This document shows, piece by piece, positions 22,610 through 30,793 of a stretch of 31,725 bases of DNA (its first letter is position 1; every line of letters begins with the position of its first letter). This DNA is from an uncultured Collinsella sp. (lineage in GTDB: Bacteria > Actinomycetota > Coriobacteriia > Coriobacteriales > Coriobacteriaceae). A program made the position numbers and the translations under genes. Below the pieces are notes generated by a model that was given only the letters and a program-made list of their open reading frames with translations, made no database searches and was not told the origin of the DNA. The stretch covers positions 1 to 31,725 of the forward strand of contig CABRHX010000023.1 of the NCBI GenBank assembly GCA_902470805.1, given 5' to 3'.

Positions 22610-22819
22610 ATGCATTCTTCCAATGCCGTAACACGGCAGCCATCCCTAAAACATGCAGACCTTTTCTCCTTCCCCCCGACACAGAGAGACGGCCTCCTCG
22701 ACTCCCCCACCACAAAACCCAAACGCTCAACCGACCAGGAACTCAACCTGCGAGCATCGTTCGAAAAGCTCCAAGCATCCCTAGACAAAACCTTCCCCAA
22801 CCAAGCAAGGGCATACTAG
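22610..22819 (+). CDS. Small hypothetical protein, 69 residues
   Basis: Not recognised. The ATG at 22610 is preceded by GAGGAGG at 22593-22599 with a rather long 10-base gap. The product is hydrophilic, Ser/Thr/Lys-rich and without membrane segments; the end (ELNLRASFEKLQASLDKTF) could form an amphipathic helix. Codon use includes some rarer codons (AGA, AGG, CTA), weaker than in neighbouring genes. It may be a real accessory gene or a chance frame in a repeat-rich gap. Confidence 0.4.
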   Translation: MHSSNAVTRQPSLKHADLFSFPPTQRDGLLDSPTTKPKRSTDQELNLRASFEKLQASLDKTFPNQARAY

Positions 22820-22885
22820 CCCCCACCAACAAAGCGCCCCTCACGCCCCACTATTCCGCCCCAACGCCACAAGGGCGATTGAGCA

Positions 22886-23036
22886 GGACGGTTTGGGCGG
22901 GTCCCGTACTTAGTTTCCAAAATCATTCCGCAGCGCGAAGGCCCCCGTTGTCAACGCTTCGAAGAAGCGAGACAACGGGGGCCTTCATGCGCGAGGACGT
23001 TTTGGAAACTAAGTACGGGACCCGCCCAAACCGTCC
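22886..23036. repeat. 151-bp long palindrome with 37-bp perfect arms
   Basis: Outer arms 22886-22922 and 23000-23036 are exact reverse complements over 37 bases. Inside, 22937-22952 pairs with 22971-22986 (16 bp) and 22955-22960 with 22964-22969 (6 bp, 3-base loop), so nearly the whole element folds into one long hairpin. It lies between the convergent small gene and the aldolase gene and has no ORF. It is most likely a non-autonomous palindromic (REP/MITE-like) element. It may terminate transcription from both sides, although no T-run is present. Confidence 0.8.
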
Positions 23037-23060
23037 GGTGGGATCAGAGTACCCTTGCTG

Positions 23061-23918
23061 TTACTCTGCTTTGCCCACGGAGTTGAGGTTGGTCATGCGG
23101 ATCTTAACCAGCTCGGTGATCTCACGCATACCCTCCTTGGCCGGCTTCTTGGGATCGAAGCAGGCAGGGTTCTCGGCCATGTAGGCCATGAAGCCCTTGG
23201 TGTAGGCCTGACGCAGCTCGGTGGCGTAGTTAACCTTGCAGATGCCGTTCTTCACGGCCTCGGCAACCTGCTCATCGGGCACACCGGAGGTGCCGTGCAG
23301 AACCAGCGGCACGTCGACGGCGTCGCGAATGGCCTTGACCACGGACTGCTCGATGTGCGGATCGCTCGTGTACACACCGTGGCTGGTGCCAACGCCAATA
23401 GCGAGGGAGGTGCAGCCGGTACGCTCGACGAACTCCTTGGCCTCGGCCGGATCGGTGTAGGGGCTCTCGCCCTCAACCGCGGGACCGTCGTCCTCCTTGC
23501 CGCCAACCTTACCGAGCTCAGCCTCGACGGGCACGCCCATGGCGCGGCCAGCATCGGCGACGGACTTGGTCAGGGCGATGTTGTCCTCGAAGGACTCGTG
23601 CGAACCGTCGATCATGACAGAGGTGTAGCCCGTGCGGAAAGCCTGCATGCAGCGGTCATAGCCATCGCCGTGATCGAGGTGCAGAGCGACGGGCACGGAA
23701 GCGCGCTCGGCGGCAGCCTTGACCATGCCGTAGAAGTAGTCCAGACCAGCGGTCTTGATGGTGCCCGGGGTGGTCTGCATGATGACGGGGGACTTGGTCT
23801 CCTCGGCAGCGGCCAGAACGGCCATAACAAACTCGAGGTTCTCGACGTTGAAAGCGCCAACAGCGTAGTGGCCGGCCTGAGCGTCCTTGAGCATCTTTTC
23901 GGTGGTAACAAGTGCCAT
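23061..23918 (-). CDS. Class II ketose-bisphosphate aldolase (GatY/FbaA type)
   Basis: A 285-residue zinc aldolase that cleaves fructose-1,6- or tagatose-1,6-bisphosphate into dihydroxyacetone phosphate and glyceraldehyde 3-phosphate. Seen: the zinc-site VALHLDHGDGYDRC, YTSVMIDGSHESFEDN, VEAELGKVGGKEDD, IGVGTSHGVY and LVLHGTSGV, and the catalytic-loop-like NGICKVNYATELR. The EAELGKVGG-EDD block and the length fit the GatY/KbaY/FbaA subfamily, so fructose against tagatose specificity cannot be decided by eye. The ATG at 23918 has GAGAGGAG upstream; a longer frame to 24068 is unlikely. It is divergent from a DeoR regulator, which favours a sugar-regulated role. Confidence 0.9.
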   Translation of the reverse strand: MALVTTEKMLKDAQAGHYAVGAFNVENLEFVMAVLAAAEETKSPVIMQTTPGTIKTAGLDYFYGMVKAAAERASVPVALHLDHGDGYDRCMQAFRTGYTSVMIDGSHESFEDNIALTKSVADAGRAMGVPVEAELGKVGGKEDDGPAVEGESPYTDPAEAKEFVERTGCTSLAIGVGTSHGVYTSDPHIEQSVVKAIRDAVDVPLVLHGTSGVPDEQVAEAVKNGICKVNYATELRQAYTKGFMAYMAENPACFDPKKPAKEGMREITELVKIRMTNLNSVGKAE

Positions 23919-24068
23919 GAGCGTTTGCTCCTCTCCCTCGCCCGCATCTGGACATCGGGCGTAGTTGTTCACAAGGCGTTTTACCTTGCGTTTTTCTGCG
24001 CTCATTGTATGAAATTCAGCGGCTTTACACGCGCGAGATATTGAGCCCATGCAGGTCAATACAGTCAT

Positions 24069-24252
24069 TTTTGAAAAGCAAACGGAAGAAATTTGAGCCG
24101 AGTGAACATGTTCGATATTGAATTTTGGGCGTTCAGCGTCTTTCTTTTATAGAAAAGATAAGTAATCGAAAGGTATTTTCTTACTCAAAAAGAAAATGAA
24201 CGAAAATAGAGTCAACACAATTCCTGCAAATTTAGCCGAGAATGGAGCAAGC
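24069..24252. promoter_or_regulatory. AT-rich divergent promoter region of the aldolase and DeoR genes
   Basis: The stretch 24115-24230 is conspicuously AT-rich against its surroundings and carries repeated GAAA/TTTC motifs (GAAAAG, GAAAGG, TTTTCTT, AAAGAAAATGAACGAAAA), the kind of sequence DeoR proteins often bind. GAACATGTTC (24104-24113) is a perfect 10-bp palindrome. Confidence 0.45.
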
Positions 24253-25056
24253 ATGGCCCAAGCCACCAACCGTGCCTTTGCCGACGAACGCCGTACCGCC
24301 ATTTTGGAAATGCTCGATCATAATGCCTCGGTGCAGGTAGCAGAAATCGCCCAGACCTTTGGCGTGTCCTCCGTCACCGCCCGCGCCGACCTTGACGCGC
24401 TCGCCGAAGCAGGCAAGCTGCGCCGCACACATGGTGGTGCCGTATCGCTCCACAAACGCCTAACCGTTTCCACGCAGGATCGCCGCATCAATGTCAACGT
24501 CGCCGCCAAGCAGGCCATCGCGCAAAGCGCCATCGAGCTCGTCAATGACGGCGACACGCTGCTCGTCGACTCGGGCACCACGGCGCTCGAGTTCGTCCGG
24601 CTCCTCGATCAGCGCGACGGTATCACCGTCATCACGGCCGACATTACCATTGCCGATTACATCGACGAGAGCATGCCCTCAGTCGATGTCGTCATGCTGG
24701 GCGGGGCGCTGCGCAAAGGCCATCGTTATTTGTACGGACCGCTCACTATGCAGGCGCTCCAAATGGTCCATGCCGATCTGGCCGTCATGTGCCCCGGCGC
24801 CTTTGTCCCCAGCTGCGGCTTTACGACCGACTTTCCCCAGATGGCCGAGACCAAAACGGCTATGGTCGGTGCCGCCCGTCAAAGCGTCGCCCTCATGGAC
24901 GCCAGCAAGGTTAACGGACGCGGCATGTACCGCTTTGCCGAGCTTGCCGATGTCGACTCCATCGTGATGGACCGTGACCCCGACCATGCCGTCGCCACCT
25001 CAATCACCGAGGTCACCGACATCGACGCCCCAACCCTCATCATCGCCACCACCTAA
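24253..25056 (+). CDS. DeoR family sugar-responsive transcriptional repressor
   Basis: A 267-residue DeoR/GlpR regulator. Residues 10-60 hold the N-terminal helix-turn-helix (VQVAEIAQTFGVSSVTARAD, then KLRRTHGGAV, the family hallmark). The rest is the sugar-phosphate sensor, with LLVDSGTTALEFVRLL and VVMLGGALRK, as usual. The ATG at 24253 has GGAG at 24244-24247; an in-frame ATG at 24196 lies in the AT-rich region without a site. It is divergent from the class II aldolase, so it most likely represses that gene and itself until a sugar phosphate intermediate accumulates. It ends at a palindrome shared with the convergent flavoprotein gene. Confidence 0.9.
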   Translation: MAQATNRAFADERRTAILEMLDHNASVQVAEIAQTFGVSSVTARADLDALAEAGKLRRTHGGAVSLHKRLTVSTQDRRINVNVAAKQAIAQSAIELVNDGDTLLVDSGTTALEFVRLLDQRDGITVITADITIADYIDESMPSVDVVMLGGALRKGHRYLYGPLTMQALQMVHADLAVMCPGAFVPSCGFTTDFPQMAETKTAMVGAARQSVALMDASKVNGRGMYRFAELADVDSIVMDRDPDHAVATSITEVTDIDAPTLIIATT

Positions 25057-25063
25057 AACCAAA

Positions 25064-25110
25064 AACCACCACAAAGGTGCCTGTCCCCTTTGTGGTAGTT
25101 GTGGTGGTTG
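25064..25110. terminator. CTGTCCCC-family palindrome between convergent genes
   Basis: ACCACAAAGG (25068-25077) pairs with CCTTTGTGGT (25087-25096), and the flanking ACCACC/GGTGGT bases extend the symmetry. The loop carries CCTGTCCCC (25080-25088). On the minus strand, after the flavoprotein stop, it runs into GGTTTTTGGTTTT, so it can serve as an intrinsic terminator there. Same repeat family as 5747-5785 and 10598-10630. Confidence 0.65.
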
Positions 25111-25132
25111 AGCATCAGAAGTGAATGTGTCG

Positions 25133-26293
25133 CTACTTGGACAGCTCGTCGGCAAGGGCCTCAATCTGAGCGCGCGAGGCGTCGTTGAGCGAGCCCAGCA
25201 CGGTCACCTTGTTCTGCGTCAGGGTGATGTCCTTCATGCCCTCGAGCTCCTTGGTCATAACCTTGGCAGCTGCAGGCGCCCAAGAGCCGGCCTCGACGAG
25301 CGCCACCGTACGGTTCTGGTAGGCGTGCTCGGCGAGCGTATGGATGAAGGTGCTCATGCACGGGAAGATCTCGCCCTGATAGGTGATGGAGGCGAGCACC
25401 AGACGGTCGCAGCGGAACGCATCCTCAACGGCCTCGGCCATGTCGTCGCGAGCCAAGTCAAAGACGGAGACCTTCTGGCCGCGAGCCTCAAGCGCTGCGG
25501 CGAGCTCCTCGACGGCAGCCTTCAGATGGCCGTACACGCTCGCATAGGCAATCGTGATGCCCTTGTCCTCGGGCTGGTAGCTCGACCAGGTGTTATAGGT
25601 GTCGAGGTAATAGCCCAGGTTCTCGGTCAGTACGGGGCCGTGGAGCGGACAGATGATCTGGATATCCAGATCGGCGGCCTTCTTGAGGACGGCCTGCACG
25701 AACTTGCCGAACTTACCGACGATGCCAAAGTAGTAGCGGCGAGCCTCACAAGCCCACCCTTCCGGGTCCTCGATGTCGTTGGCGCCGAACTTGCCAAAGC
25801 CGTCGGCACTAAAGAGCACCTTGTCGGTGGACTCGTAGGAGAAGATCACCTCGGGCCAGTGAACGTTGGGGGCGCCGATAAAGGTCAGGCTGTGACCGCC
25901 CAGGTCGAGCACATCGCCCTCTTTGACGACCATTTTGCGCTCGGGGAAGTCGGTGCCAAAGTAGTTGACCATCATGCGGAAGGCGCCCATGCCGGCCACG
26001 ATCTGCGCCTGGGGATAGCGCTCCATAAAGGCAGCGATACCGGCGGAGTGATCGGGCTCCATGTGATGGACGACCAGGTAGTCGGGCGTGCGGCCGTCAA
26101 GCACGGCCTCGAGGTTGCCGAGCCACTCGTCAACAAAACCGCCGTCGACTGAATCGGCGACAGCGATCTTTTCGCCCAAGATAACGTAGCTGTTGTATGC
26201 CATGCCGTTCTCGGACACGTCGTACTGGCCCTCGAACAGGTCAATGTCGTGATCGTCGACACCGATGTAGCGGATATCCTTGGTGATCTCCAT
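25133..26293 (-). CDS. A-type flavoprotein (flavodiiron protein)
   Basis: A 386-residue cytosolic flavodiiron protein that reduces oxygen to water or nitric oxide to nitrous oxide, protecting anaerobes. Residues 1-250 are a metallo-beta-lactamase-like diiron domain with HHMEPDHSAG (His77, Glu79, Asp81, His82) and a late CPLHGP histidine. Residues 255-386 are a flavodoxin domain (IAYASVYGHLKAA for the FMN phosphate loop, LVLASITYQGEIFP, and ALVEAGSWAPAAA). No rubredoxin domain is fused, so an external electron donor is needed. GGAGG precedes the ATG at 26293. A short inverted repeat GATAGAC/GTCTATC (26310-26333) lies at the promoter. Confidence 0.92.
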   Translation of the reverse strand: MEITKDIRYIGVDDHDIDLFEGQYDVSENGMAYNSYVILGEKIAVADSVDGGFVDEWLGNLEAVLDGRTPDYLVVHHMEPDHSAGIAAFMERYPQAQIVAGMGAFRMMVNYFGTDFPERKMVVKEGDVLDLGGHSLTFIGAPNVHWPEVIFSYESTDKVLFSADGFGKFGANDIEDPEGWACEARRYYFGIVGKFGKFVQAVLKKAADLDIQIICPLHGPVLTENLGYYLDTYNTWSSYQPEDKGITIAYASVYGHLKAAVEELAAALEARGQKVSVFDLARDDMAEAVEDAFRCDRLVLASITYQGEIFPCMSTFIHTLAEHAYQNRTVALVEAGSWAPAAAKVMTKELEGMKDITLTQNKVTVLGSLNDASRAQIEALADELSK

Positions 26294-26309
26294 CAGGCAA
26301 AGCCTCCTA

Positions 26310-26333
26310 GATAGACAAAAGAACCCGTCTATC
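26310..26333. promoter_or_regulatory. Inverted repeat in front of the flavodiiron gene
   Basis: GATAGAC (26310-26316) and GTCTATC (26327-26333) are perfect 7-bp inverted halves with a 10-base spacer, just upstream of the Shine-Dalgarno. This could be an operator or a leader hairpin. Between here and the lacI stop there is one more small palindrome (GGCGGAATATACCGCC, 26392-26407), possibly ending the lacI transcript. Confidence 0.35.
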
Positions 26334-26422
26334 ATAACACTCGCCTTCATAGCCACGGCTATCCGTCAGCATCCTTACCGATTGTTATTGAGGCGGAATA
26401 TACCGCCGTTGACCTGCACAAA

Positions 26423-27454
26423 CTATGAGCGTGGTATCGCCGTGCTATGTCGAATAATGAGCTGGCCGGGAATACGAATGGCAACGGTTTTGCCCGCCGT
26501 ACCCGCCTCGGGAACCGTATGCTCGAATACCTCGCGTCCGCGCTGATGTAGATCGAATCGCACGGTCGTAAGCTCGTTGTGTGCGACAAAATCATCGAGC
26601 GAATCGTCGACACCCACCACGCTCACGTCCTCGGGCACGCGCAGGCCGCTATCGCGCAGCGCTGCAATCGCGCCATTTGCCATCTGGTCGTTTGCCGCGT
26701 AAATCGCCGTCATGGTGCGATCGTGCTCGGCCAGGTACCTGCCGGCCTCGTAGCCGCTGTTGGCAGACCAGTCGCCCTCGAGCGGCTCTGCCGGCTCGAT
26801 GTGTTTACGCTCGAGCGCATCCTGCCAACCGGCTCGACGAAATTGCTCGTCGACTGAGAACGACGGGCCGCCAATATAGCGAATCTGCCCGTGCCCCAGC
26901 TCAAACAGGTGATCCATAAGCAAGAGCGAGCAGCCGTAATGGTCGGAATCGACCGTAGTCACGCGCGGATGCGCGTACATGGTAACGATGACCGTTCCAA
27001 TGCCCGGCAGTGGATCAAACGTCTCAAAATCGGGCGCCATGCGGCTCATGCCGATGATGATGCCGTCCACCGGCAATGCGGCCATACGACGCGTGGCCTC
27101 GGCAAGTGAGAATTCCTCGGTCTTGGACATCTCGACCAGCGTGATGGCGCAATTATGCTCGCGAGCAGCGCTGGCGATGCCGTCAATCATTGAGAGGTTG
27201 CCAAACTTGGTGACATCGTTGATGCATAGGCCGACCGAATGGTAACGGCCGTCGCGCAGCGAGCGACCGGCATAACTCGGACGAAAGCCGAGCTCTTGCA
27301 TAGCGGCCTGCACGCGCTGGCGCGTCTGCTCGTTAACGTTGGGCAAGCCGTTGGCGACGCGCGAAACCGTCTGCTGCGAAACGCCAGCAGCGCGGGCGAC
27401 GTCGGCCATGGAGACCGGACGCGTACCTGTATCGTTGGACGGGCGCCTTGCCAC
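26423..27454 (-). CDS. LacI family transcriptional regulator of the gal genes
   Basis: A 343-residue LacI/GalR protein. Residues 14-60 form the DNA-binding head (VSMADVARAAGVSQQTVSRV, then the hinge GFRPSYAGRSLRDG). The rest is the periplasmic-binding-like sugar domain (VDGIIIGMSR, YIGGPSFSVDEQFRRAG, IYAANDQMANGAI, VSVVGVDDS). The start is a GTG at 27454 with AAGGTGA close upstream. It is divergent from galK-galT, and three copies of a TGTTAACGTACTCA operator lie in the shared interval. It is therefore most likely a galactose-responsive repressor of galKT and of itself. Confidence 0.92.
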   Translation of the reverse strand: MARRPSNDTGTRPVSMADVARAAGVSQQTVSRVANGLPNVNEQTRQRVQAAMQELGFRPSYAGRSLRDGRYHSVGLCINDVTKFGNLSMIDGIASAAREHNCAITLVEMSKTEEFSLAEATRRMAALPVDGIIIGMSRMAPDFETFDPLPGIGTVIVTMYAHPRVTTVDSDHYGCSLLLMDHLFELGHGQIRYIGGPSFSVDEQFRRAGWQDALERKHIEPAEPLEGDWSANSGYEAGRYLAEHDRTMTAIYAANDQMANGAIAALRDSGLRVPEDVSVVGVDDSLDDFVAHNELTTVRFDLHQRGREVFEHTVPEAGTAGKTVAIRIPGQLIIRHSTAIPRS

Positions 27455-27546
27455 AGGATCACCTTCACCCTTGCGAGATTTGAATAGCGTGCATGCCGGC
27501 CCGGGCAGAAATACACCCCGCGCCGAGACCCGCTATCGTCGGACGC

Positions 27547-27561
27547 ATGTTAACGTACTCT
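27547..27561. promoter_or_regulatory. LacI operator copy A
   Basis: TGTTAACGTACTCT at 27548-27561 differs by one base from the operator copies at 27671-27684 and 27735-27748. It lies about 95 bases upstream of the lacI start and may serve autoregulation. Confidence 0.6.
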
Positions 27562-27666
27562 ACTTTTTCAATCCGCAACTCTTCTGCTCTATAAGTCCAT
27601 ACGGCAGTACCGTTCACGGCTGTATTTCTACCGATTACCAGATTCTCAAAAAGTAACAAGCGATGT

Positions 27667-27683
27667 GTTATGAGTACGTTAAC
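27667..27683. promoter_or_regulatory. LacI operator copy B (inverted)
   Basis: GTTATGAGTACGTTAAC at 27667-27683 is the exact 17-base reverse complement of copy C at 27736-27752. The operator core has the LacI-family central CG, with half sites TGTTAA and TGAGTA. Confidence 0.7.
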
Positions 27684-27735
27684 ATAGCCCGTAACGTGCG
27701 GTATCGCAAACACTTGGTTCATGCCGCTTTAAGTT

Positions 27736-27752
27736 GTTAACGTACTCATAAC
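27736..27752. promoter_or_regulatory. LacI operator copy C, proximal to galK
   Basis: GTTAACGTACTCATAAC at 27736-27752, 40 bases before the galK start. Copies B and C have centres 69 bases apart. The interval 27455-27791 otherwise holds only the divergent promoters and no gene. Confidence 0.7.
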
Positions 27753-27791
27753 GACGCAAAACTCCCCGTGCGCGCCAAGGAAAGGACTCCC

Positions 27792-28997
27792 ATGACCACC
27801 CCCGACGAAAAGACATTCGCCACACTCACCAAGCTGTTTGAGGAGGAGTTTGGCCCCATCGGCGACCGCCAGGTGCTCTACGTTCACGCGCCCGGCCGTT
27901 CCGAGATCAGCGGCAACCACACCGATCACGAGGGCGGCCACGTTATCGCCGGCTCGCTCGATGTCGCTGTCGACGGCATCGCCGTGGCAACCGATTCCAA
28001 CAAGGTTCGCGTAGCCGACGAGGGCTATCCCACGTTTGAAATCGCGCTCGACACGCTAGACGTTCAGGAGTCCGAGAAGGGCACGTCCGCAAGCCTTGTG
28101 CGCGGTATGGCCCACGAGGTCGCAGCCCTTGGCGTTGAGCCCCAGGGCTTCGACTTCGCCTTTACCTGCTCCGTTCCCTCGGGCGGCGGCCTGTCCAGCT
28201 CTGCCGCCGTCGAGGCCGCGTACGGTCGTGCCATGGAAACCCTCTGGGGCGCGCCCGCCATTGAGCCCGTCACGCTCGCTCAGATGAGCCAGCGCACCGA
28301 GAACAACTACTACGGCAAGCCCTGCGGTCTGATGGATCAGGCAGCCGTGTGCCTGGGCGGCCTTGCCTACATGGACTTTGAGGACCAGGCTCAGCCTAAA
28401 ACCCAGAAGCTCGAACTCAACTTTGAGGATCACGGCTATGCGCTCGTGCTCGTTAAGGTCGGTGCCGCCCACGTGGCCGCCACCGACGACTACGCCGCCG
28501 TTCCGCGCGAGATGCAGGACGTCGCCGCCGAGTTTGGTAAGGCACGCCTGTGCGAGGTAAACGTTGCCGACTTTGACGCCAAGCTCCCCGAGCTGCGCGC
28601 CAAGCTGGGCGACCGCGCCTGCCTGCGCGCCGTTCACTACTGGTACGAGAACGGCCTGGTCGACAAGCGCTGGGCAGCCCTGAACGCCGGCGACATTGAC
28701 CGGTTCCTGGTCCTGACGCGCGAGTCCGGCGCCAGTTCTGCCATGTACCTGCAGAATGTCGTTGCCAAGCTGGGCTCCGAGCAGCCCTCCATGTACGCGC
28801 TTGCTCTCGCCGAGCATGTGCTCGACGGGCGCGGCGCCGTTCGTATTCACGGCGGCGGCTTTGGTGGCACCATCCAGGCCTTCGTGCCGCTCGACCTGGT
28901 CGACACCTTCATTGCCAAGATGAACGGCTGGCTGGGCGAGGGATCTGCCCGCCACTACGCGATTTCTGACAAGGGGACTTACGCGGCATGGCTGTAA
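27792..28997 (+). CDS. galK: Galactokinase (GHMP family)
   Basis: Phosphorylates galactose to galactose 1-phosphate with ATP, the first committed Leloir step. The 401-residue protein has the substrate-site stretch HAPGRSEISGNHTDHEGG near the N-terminus, the ATP-binding VPSGGGLSSSAAVEAA and the C-terminal IHGGGFGGTIQAF of GHMP kinases. The signature deviates from the common GRVNLIGEHTDY form but matches a variant I associate with gut anaerobes. The ATG at 27792 has AAGGAAAGGA upstream. The gene overlaps galT by 10 bases (ATGGCTGTAA) and is under the divergent LacI protein. Confidence 0.9.
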   Translation: MTTPDEKTFATLTKLFEEEFGPIGDRQVLYVHAPGRSEISGNHTDHEGGHVIAGSLDVAVDGIAVATDSNKVRVADEGYPTFEIALDTLDVQESEKGTSASLVRGMAHEVAALGVEPQGFDFAFTCSVPSGGGLSSSAAVEAAYGRAMETLWGAPAIEPVTLAQMSQRTENNYYGKPCGLMDQAAVCLGGLAYMDFEDQAQPKTQKLELNFEDHGYALVLVKVGAAHVAATDDYAAVPREMQDVAAEFGKARLCEVNVADFDAKLPELRAKLGDRACLRAVHYWYENGLVDKRWAALNAGDIDRFLVLTRESGASSAMYLQNVVAKLGSEQPSMYALALAEHVLDGRGAVRIHGGGFGGTIQAFVPLDLVDTFIAKMNGWLGEGSARHYAISDKGTYAAWL

Positions 28998-30616
28998 TGA
29001 CTGACGTGCGCAAGGCCGCGCAGAACCTAATCGAGTACGCTATTCACCGATCGATGATCGGCCAGGACGATCGCATCTGGGCATACAACACCATTCTCGA
29101 GTGCATCGGCGCCACGGGCCCGGCACTCGACATGGCCTGGGCGCTCCAGGTCGAGAAACTCTCGCTCTTGCACCCCGATACACTCCCCGACTTCGACCTA
29201 GAGGGCACGCTTGCTGTGCTTTCCGAGGCCGCCGTTGCCAACGGCGCTGCCGAGGACACGGCGTCGGGCCGCGACCGCATCGCCATGCGCATCATGGGCG
29301 CACTCATGCCGAGGCCTTCGGTTGTAAACGAGGAGTTCAACGGCCGCATGGGCGTCAACGAGCCCCGCGCCGCGACCGACTGGTTCTACGGTCTGTGCTG
29401 CGACGCCGGCTACGTGCGCCGCGCCGCCATCGCGCGCAATATCAAATGGAGCACCCCCACCAACTGGGGCGACCTCGAGATTACCATCAACCTGTCAAAG
29501 CCCGAAAAGGACCCGCGCGATATTGCCGCGGCCGGCGCCGCCAAAAACACGGGCGAGAAGTATCCCGCCTGCCAGCTCTGCATCGAAAACGAAGGCTATC
29601 CCGGACGCTCCGCTGCAGCCGACGGTGGCGCTCACCCCGCCCGCCAGAATCTGCGCGTTATCCCCATTAAGCTCGACGGCGAGCGCTGGGGCTTCCAATA
29701 CAGCCCGTACGCGTACTTTAACGAGCACTGCATTGCCATGAGCTCCGAGCATCGCCCTATGCACGTTGACCGCAAGGGCCTGACGTGCCTGCTCGATTTT
29801 GTGGACCTGTTCCCGCACTACTTTATAGGCTCCAATGCCGACCTGCCCATCGTGGGCGGTTCGATTCTGTCGCACGACCACTTCCAGGGCGGCGCGCACG
29901 AGTTCCCCATGATGCATGCCACCGAGGTCTCGCAGTTTAGCGTGCCCGGCTTTGACCAGGTCAGCGGCACTGTGCTGCAGTGGCCGCTCTCGGTGCTGCG
30001 TCTGCGCTCGCACGACCGAGCCCAGCTGCTCGATGCTGCCGAAAAGATTATCCTCGCCTGGCGTGAGTGGACCGATGAGTCCGTGGGCGTCATCGCGCAC
30101 ACTGCCGACGGCGTGGCGCACAACACCGTGACGCCCGTCATCCGCCGCGTCGACTCCCGCGGCAACGCCGGCGGCAAAATCTACGAGGCCTACCTGGCGC
30201 TTCGCTGCAACATCACGACCGACGAGCACCCGCTGGGCGTTTTCCACCCGCATGCTGAGTACCACCATATTAAGAAGGAGAACATCGGCCTGATCGAGGT
30301 CATGGGCCTGGCCATTCTTCCGCCGCGCTTGGTTCCCGAGCTTGGCGCCGTTCGCGAGCACCTGCTGGCCGCCAAGGTCGACGCAAGCTACGACCTTGGC
30401 GCCGCACTCGAGGGCGACGACCTTTGCCGCAGCCACGCCGCATGGGCCGAGGATGTCTTTGCACGCCGCGCCGATGAACTTACGACCGACAACGCCATCG
30501 ATATCCTGCACGAGGAGGTGGGCGTGGTGTTTGGCCACGTGCTCGACAACGCCGGCGTCTTTAAATGGGACGAGGCAGGACGCGCCGCCCAGCAGCGCTT
30601 TATCGACTCGCTGTAG
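28988..30616 (+). CDS. galT: UDP-glucose--hexose-1-phosphate uridylyltransferase, type II
   Basis: Exchanges galactose 1-phosphate with UDP-glucose to give UDP-galactose and glucose 1-phosphate. At 542 residues it belongs to the longer type II GalT known from Firmicutes and relatives, not the 350-residue E. coli type. Seen: WKxSTPTNWGDLEITINLSKPEKDP-like N-terminal block, YPACQLCIENEGYPGR, YSPYAYFNEHCI, GGSILSHDHFQGG (the catalytic His pattern) and VFHPHAEYHHIKKENIGLIEVMG. The ATG at 28988 overlaps the galK stop; an ATG at 28997 is the alternative. AAGGGG lies 11 bases upstream. No galE or aldose epimerase is in the window. A strong terminator follows. Confidence 0.95.
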   Translation: MAVMTDVRKAAQNLIEYAIHRSMIGQDDRIWAYNTILECIGATGPALDMAWALQVEKLSLLHPDTLPDFDLEGTLAVLSEAAVANGAAEDTASGRDRIAMRIMGALMPRPSVVNEEFNGRMGVNEPRAATDWFYGLCCDAGYVRRAAIARNIKWSTPTNWGDLEITINLSKPEKDPRDIAAAGAAKNTGEKYPACQLCIENEGYPGRSAAADGGAHPARQNLRVIPIKLDGERWGFQYSPYAYFNEHCIAMSSEHRPMHVDRKGLTCLLDFVDLFPHYFIGSNADLPIVGGSILSHDHFQGGAHEFPMMHATEVSQFSVPGFDQVSGTVLQWPLSVLRLRSHDRAQLLDAAEKIILAWREWTDESVGVIAHTADGVAHNTVTPVIRRVDSRGNAGGKIYEAYLALRCNITTDEHPLGVFHPHAEYHHIKKENIGLIEVMGLAILPPRLVPELGAVREHLLAAKVDASYDLGAALEGDDLCRSHAAWAEDVFARRADELTTDNAIDILHEEVGVVFGHVLDNAGVFKWDEAGRAAQQRFIDSL

Positions 30617-30664
30617 CACGCGAGCTCGAACGCACGCACTTAACAAATAGCGCCTACACGACCG

Positions 30665-30703
30665 CGGCGCCCGCCGGCAACATCGCCGACGGGCGCCGTT
30701 TTC
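30665..30703 (+). terminator. Terminator of the galKT operon
   Basis: CGGCGCCCG (30665-30673) pairs with CGGGCGCCG (30690-30698) and is followed by TTTTCT. Inner bases add further pairing. It is a clear intrinsic terminator 48 bases after the galT stop. Confidence 0.85.
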
Positions 30704-30743
30704 TGATGCAAGGGTAGCTAATTTGCACCAAAACAAGGAGTGT

Positions 30744-30774
30744 TCCAAACTGCCGGCAGAGAAGGAACGTCCCC
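30744..30774. repeat. Inverted copy of the repeat seen at 53-70
   Basis: The 18 bases at 30745-30762 are the exact reverse complement of 53-70 (TCTCTGCCGGCAGTTTGG). GGAACGTCCCC follows at 30764-30774, related to the core of the palindrome at 82-143. It marks the same dispersed repeat at both ends of the window. Confidence 0.5.
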
Positions 30775-30793
30775 AGGTGCCGACCTAAACCAC

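Noticed and set aside
22504..22800. 98-codon minus-strand frame ending in AAAAAKKR
   Set aside because: Overlaps the better supported small plus-strand frame and has no recognisable domain; the Ala-Lys tail could be chance in GC-rich DNA.
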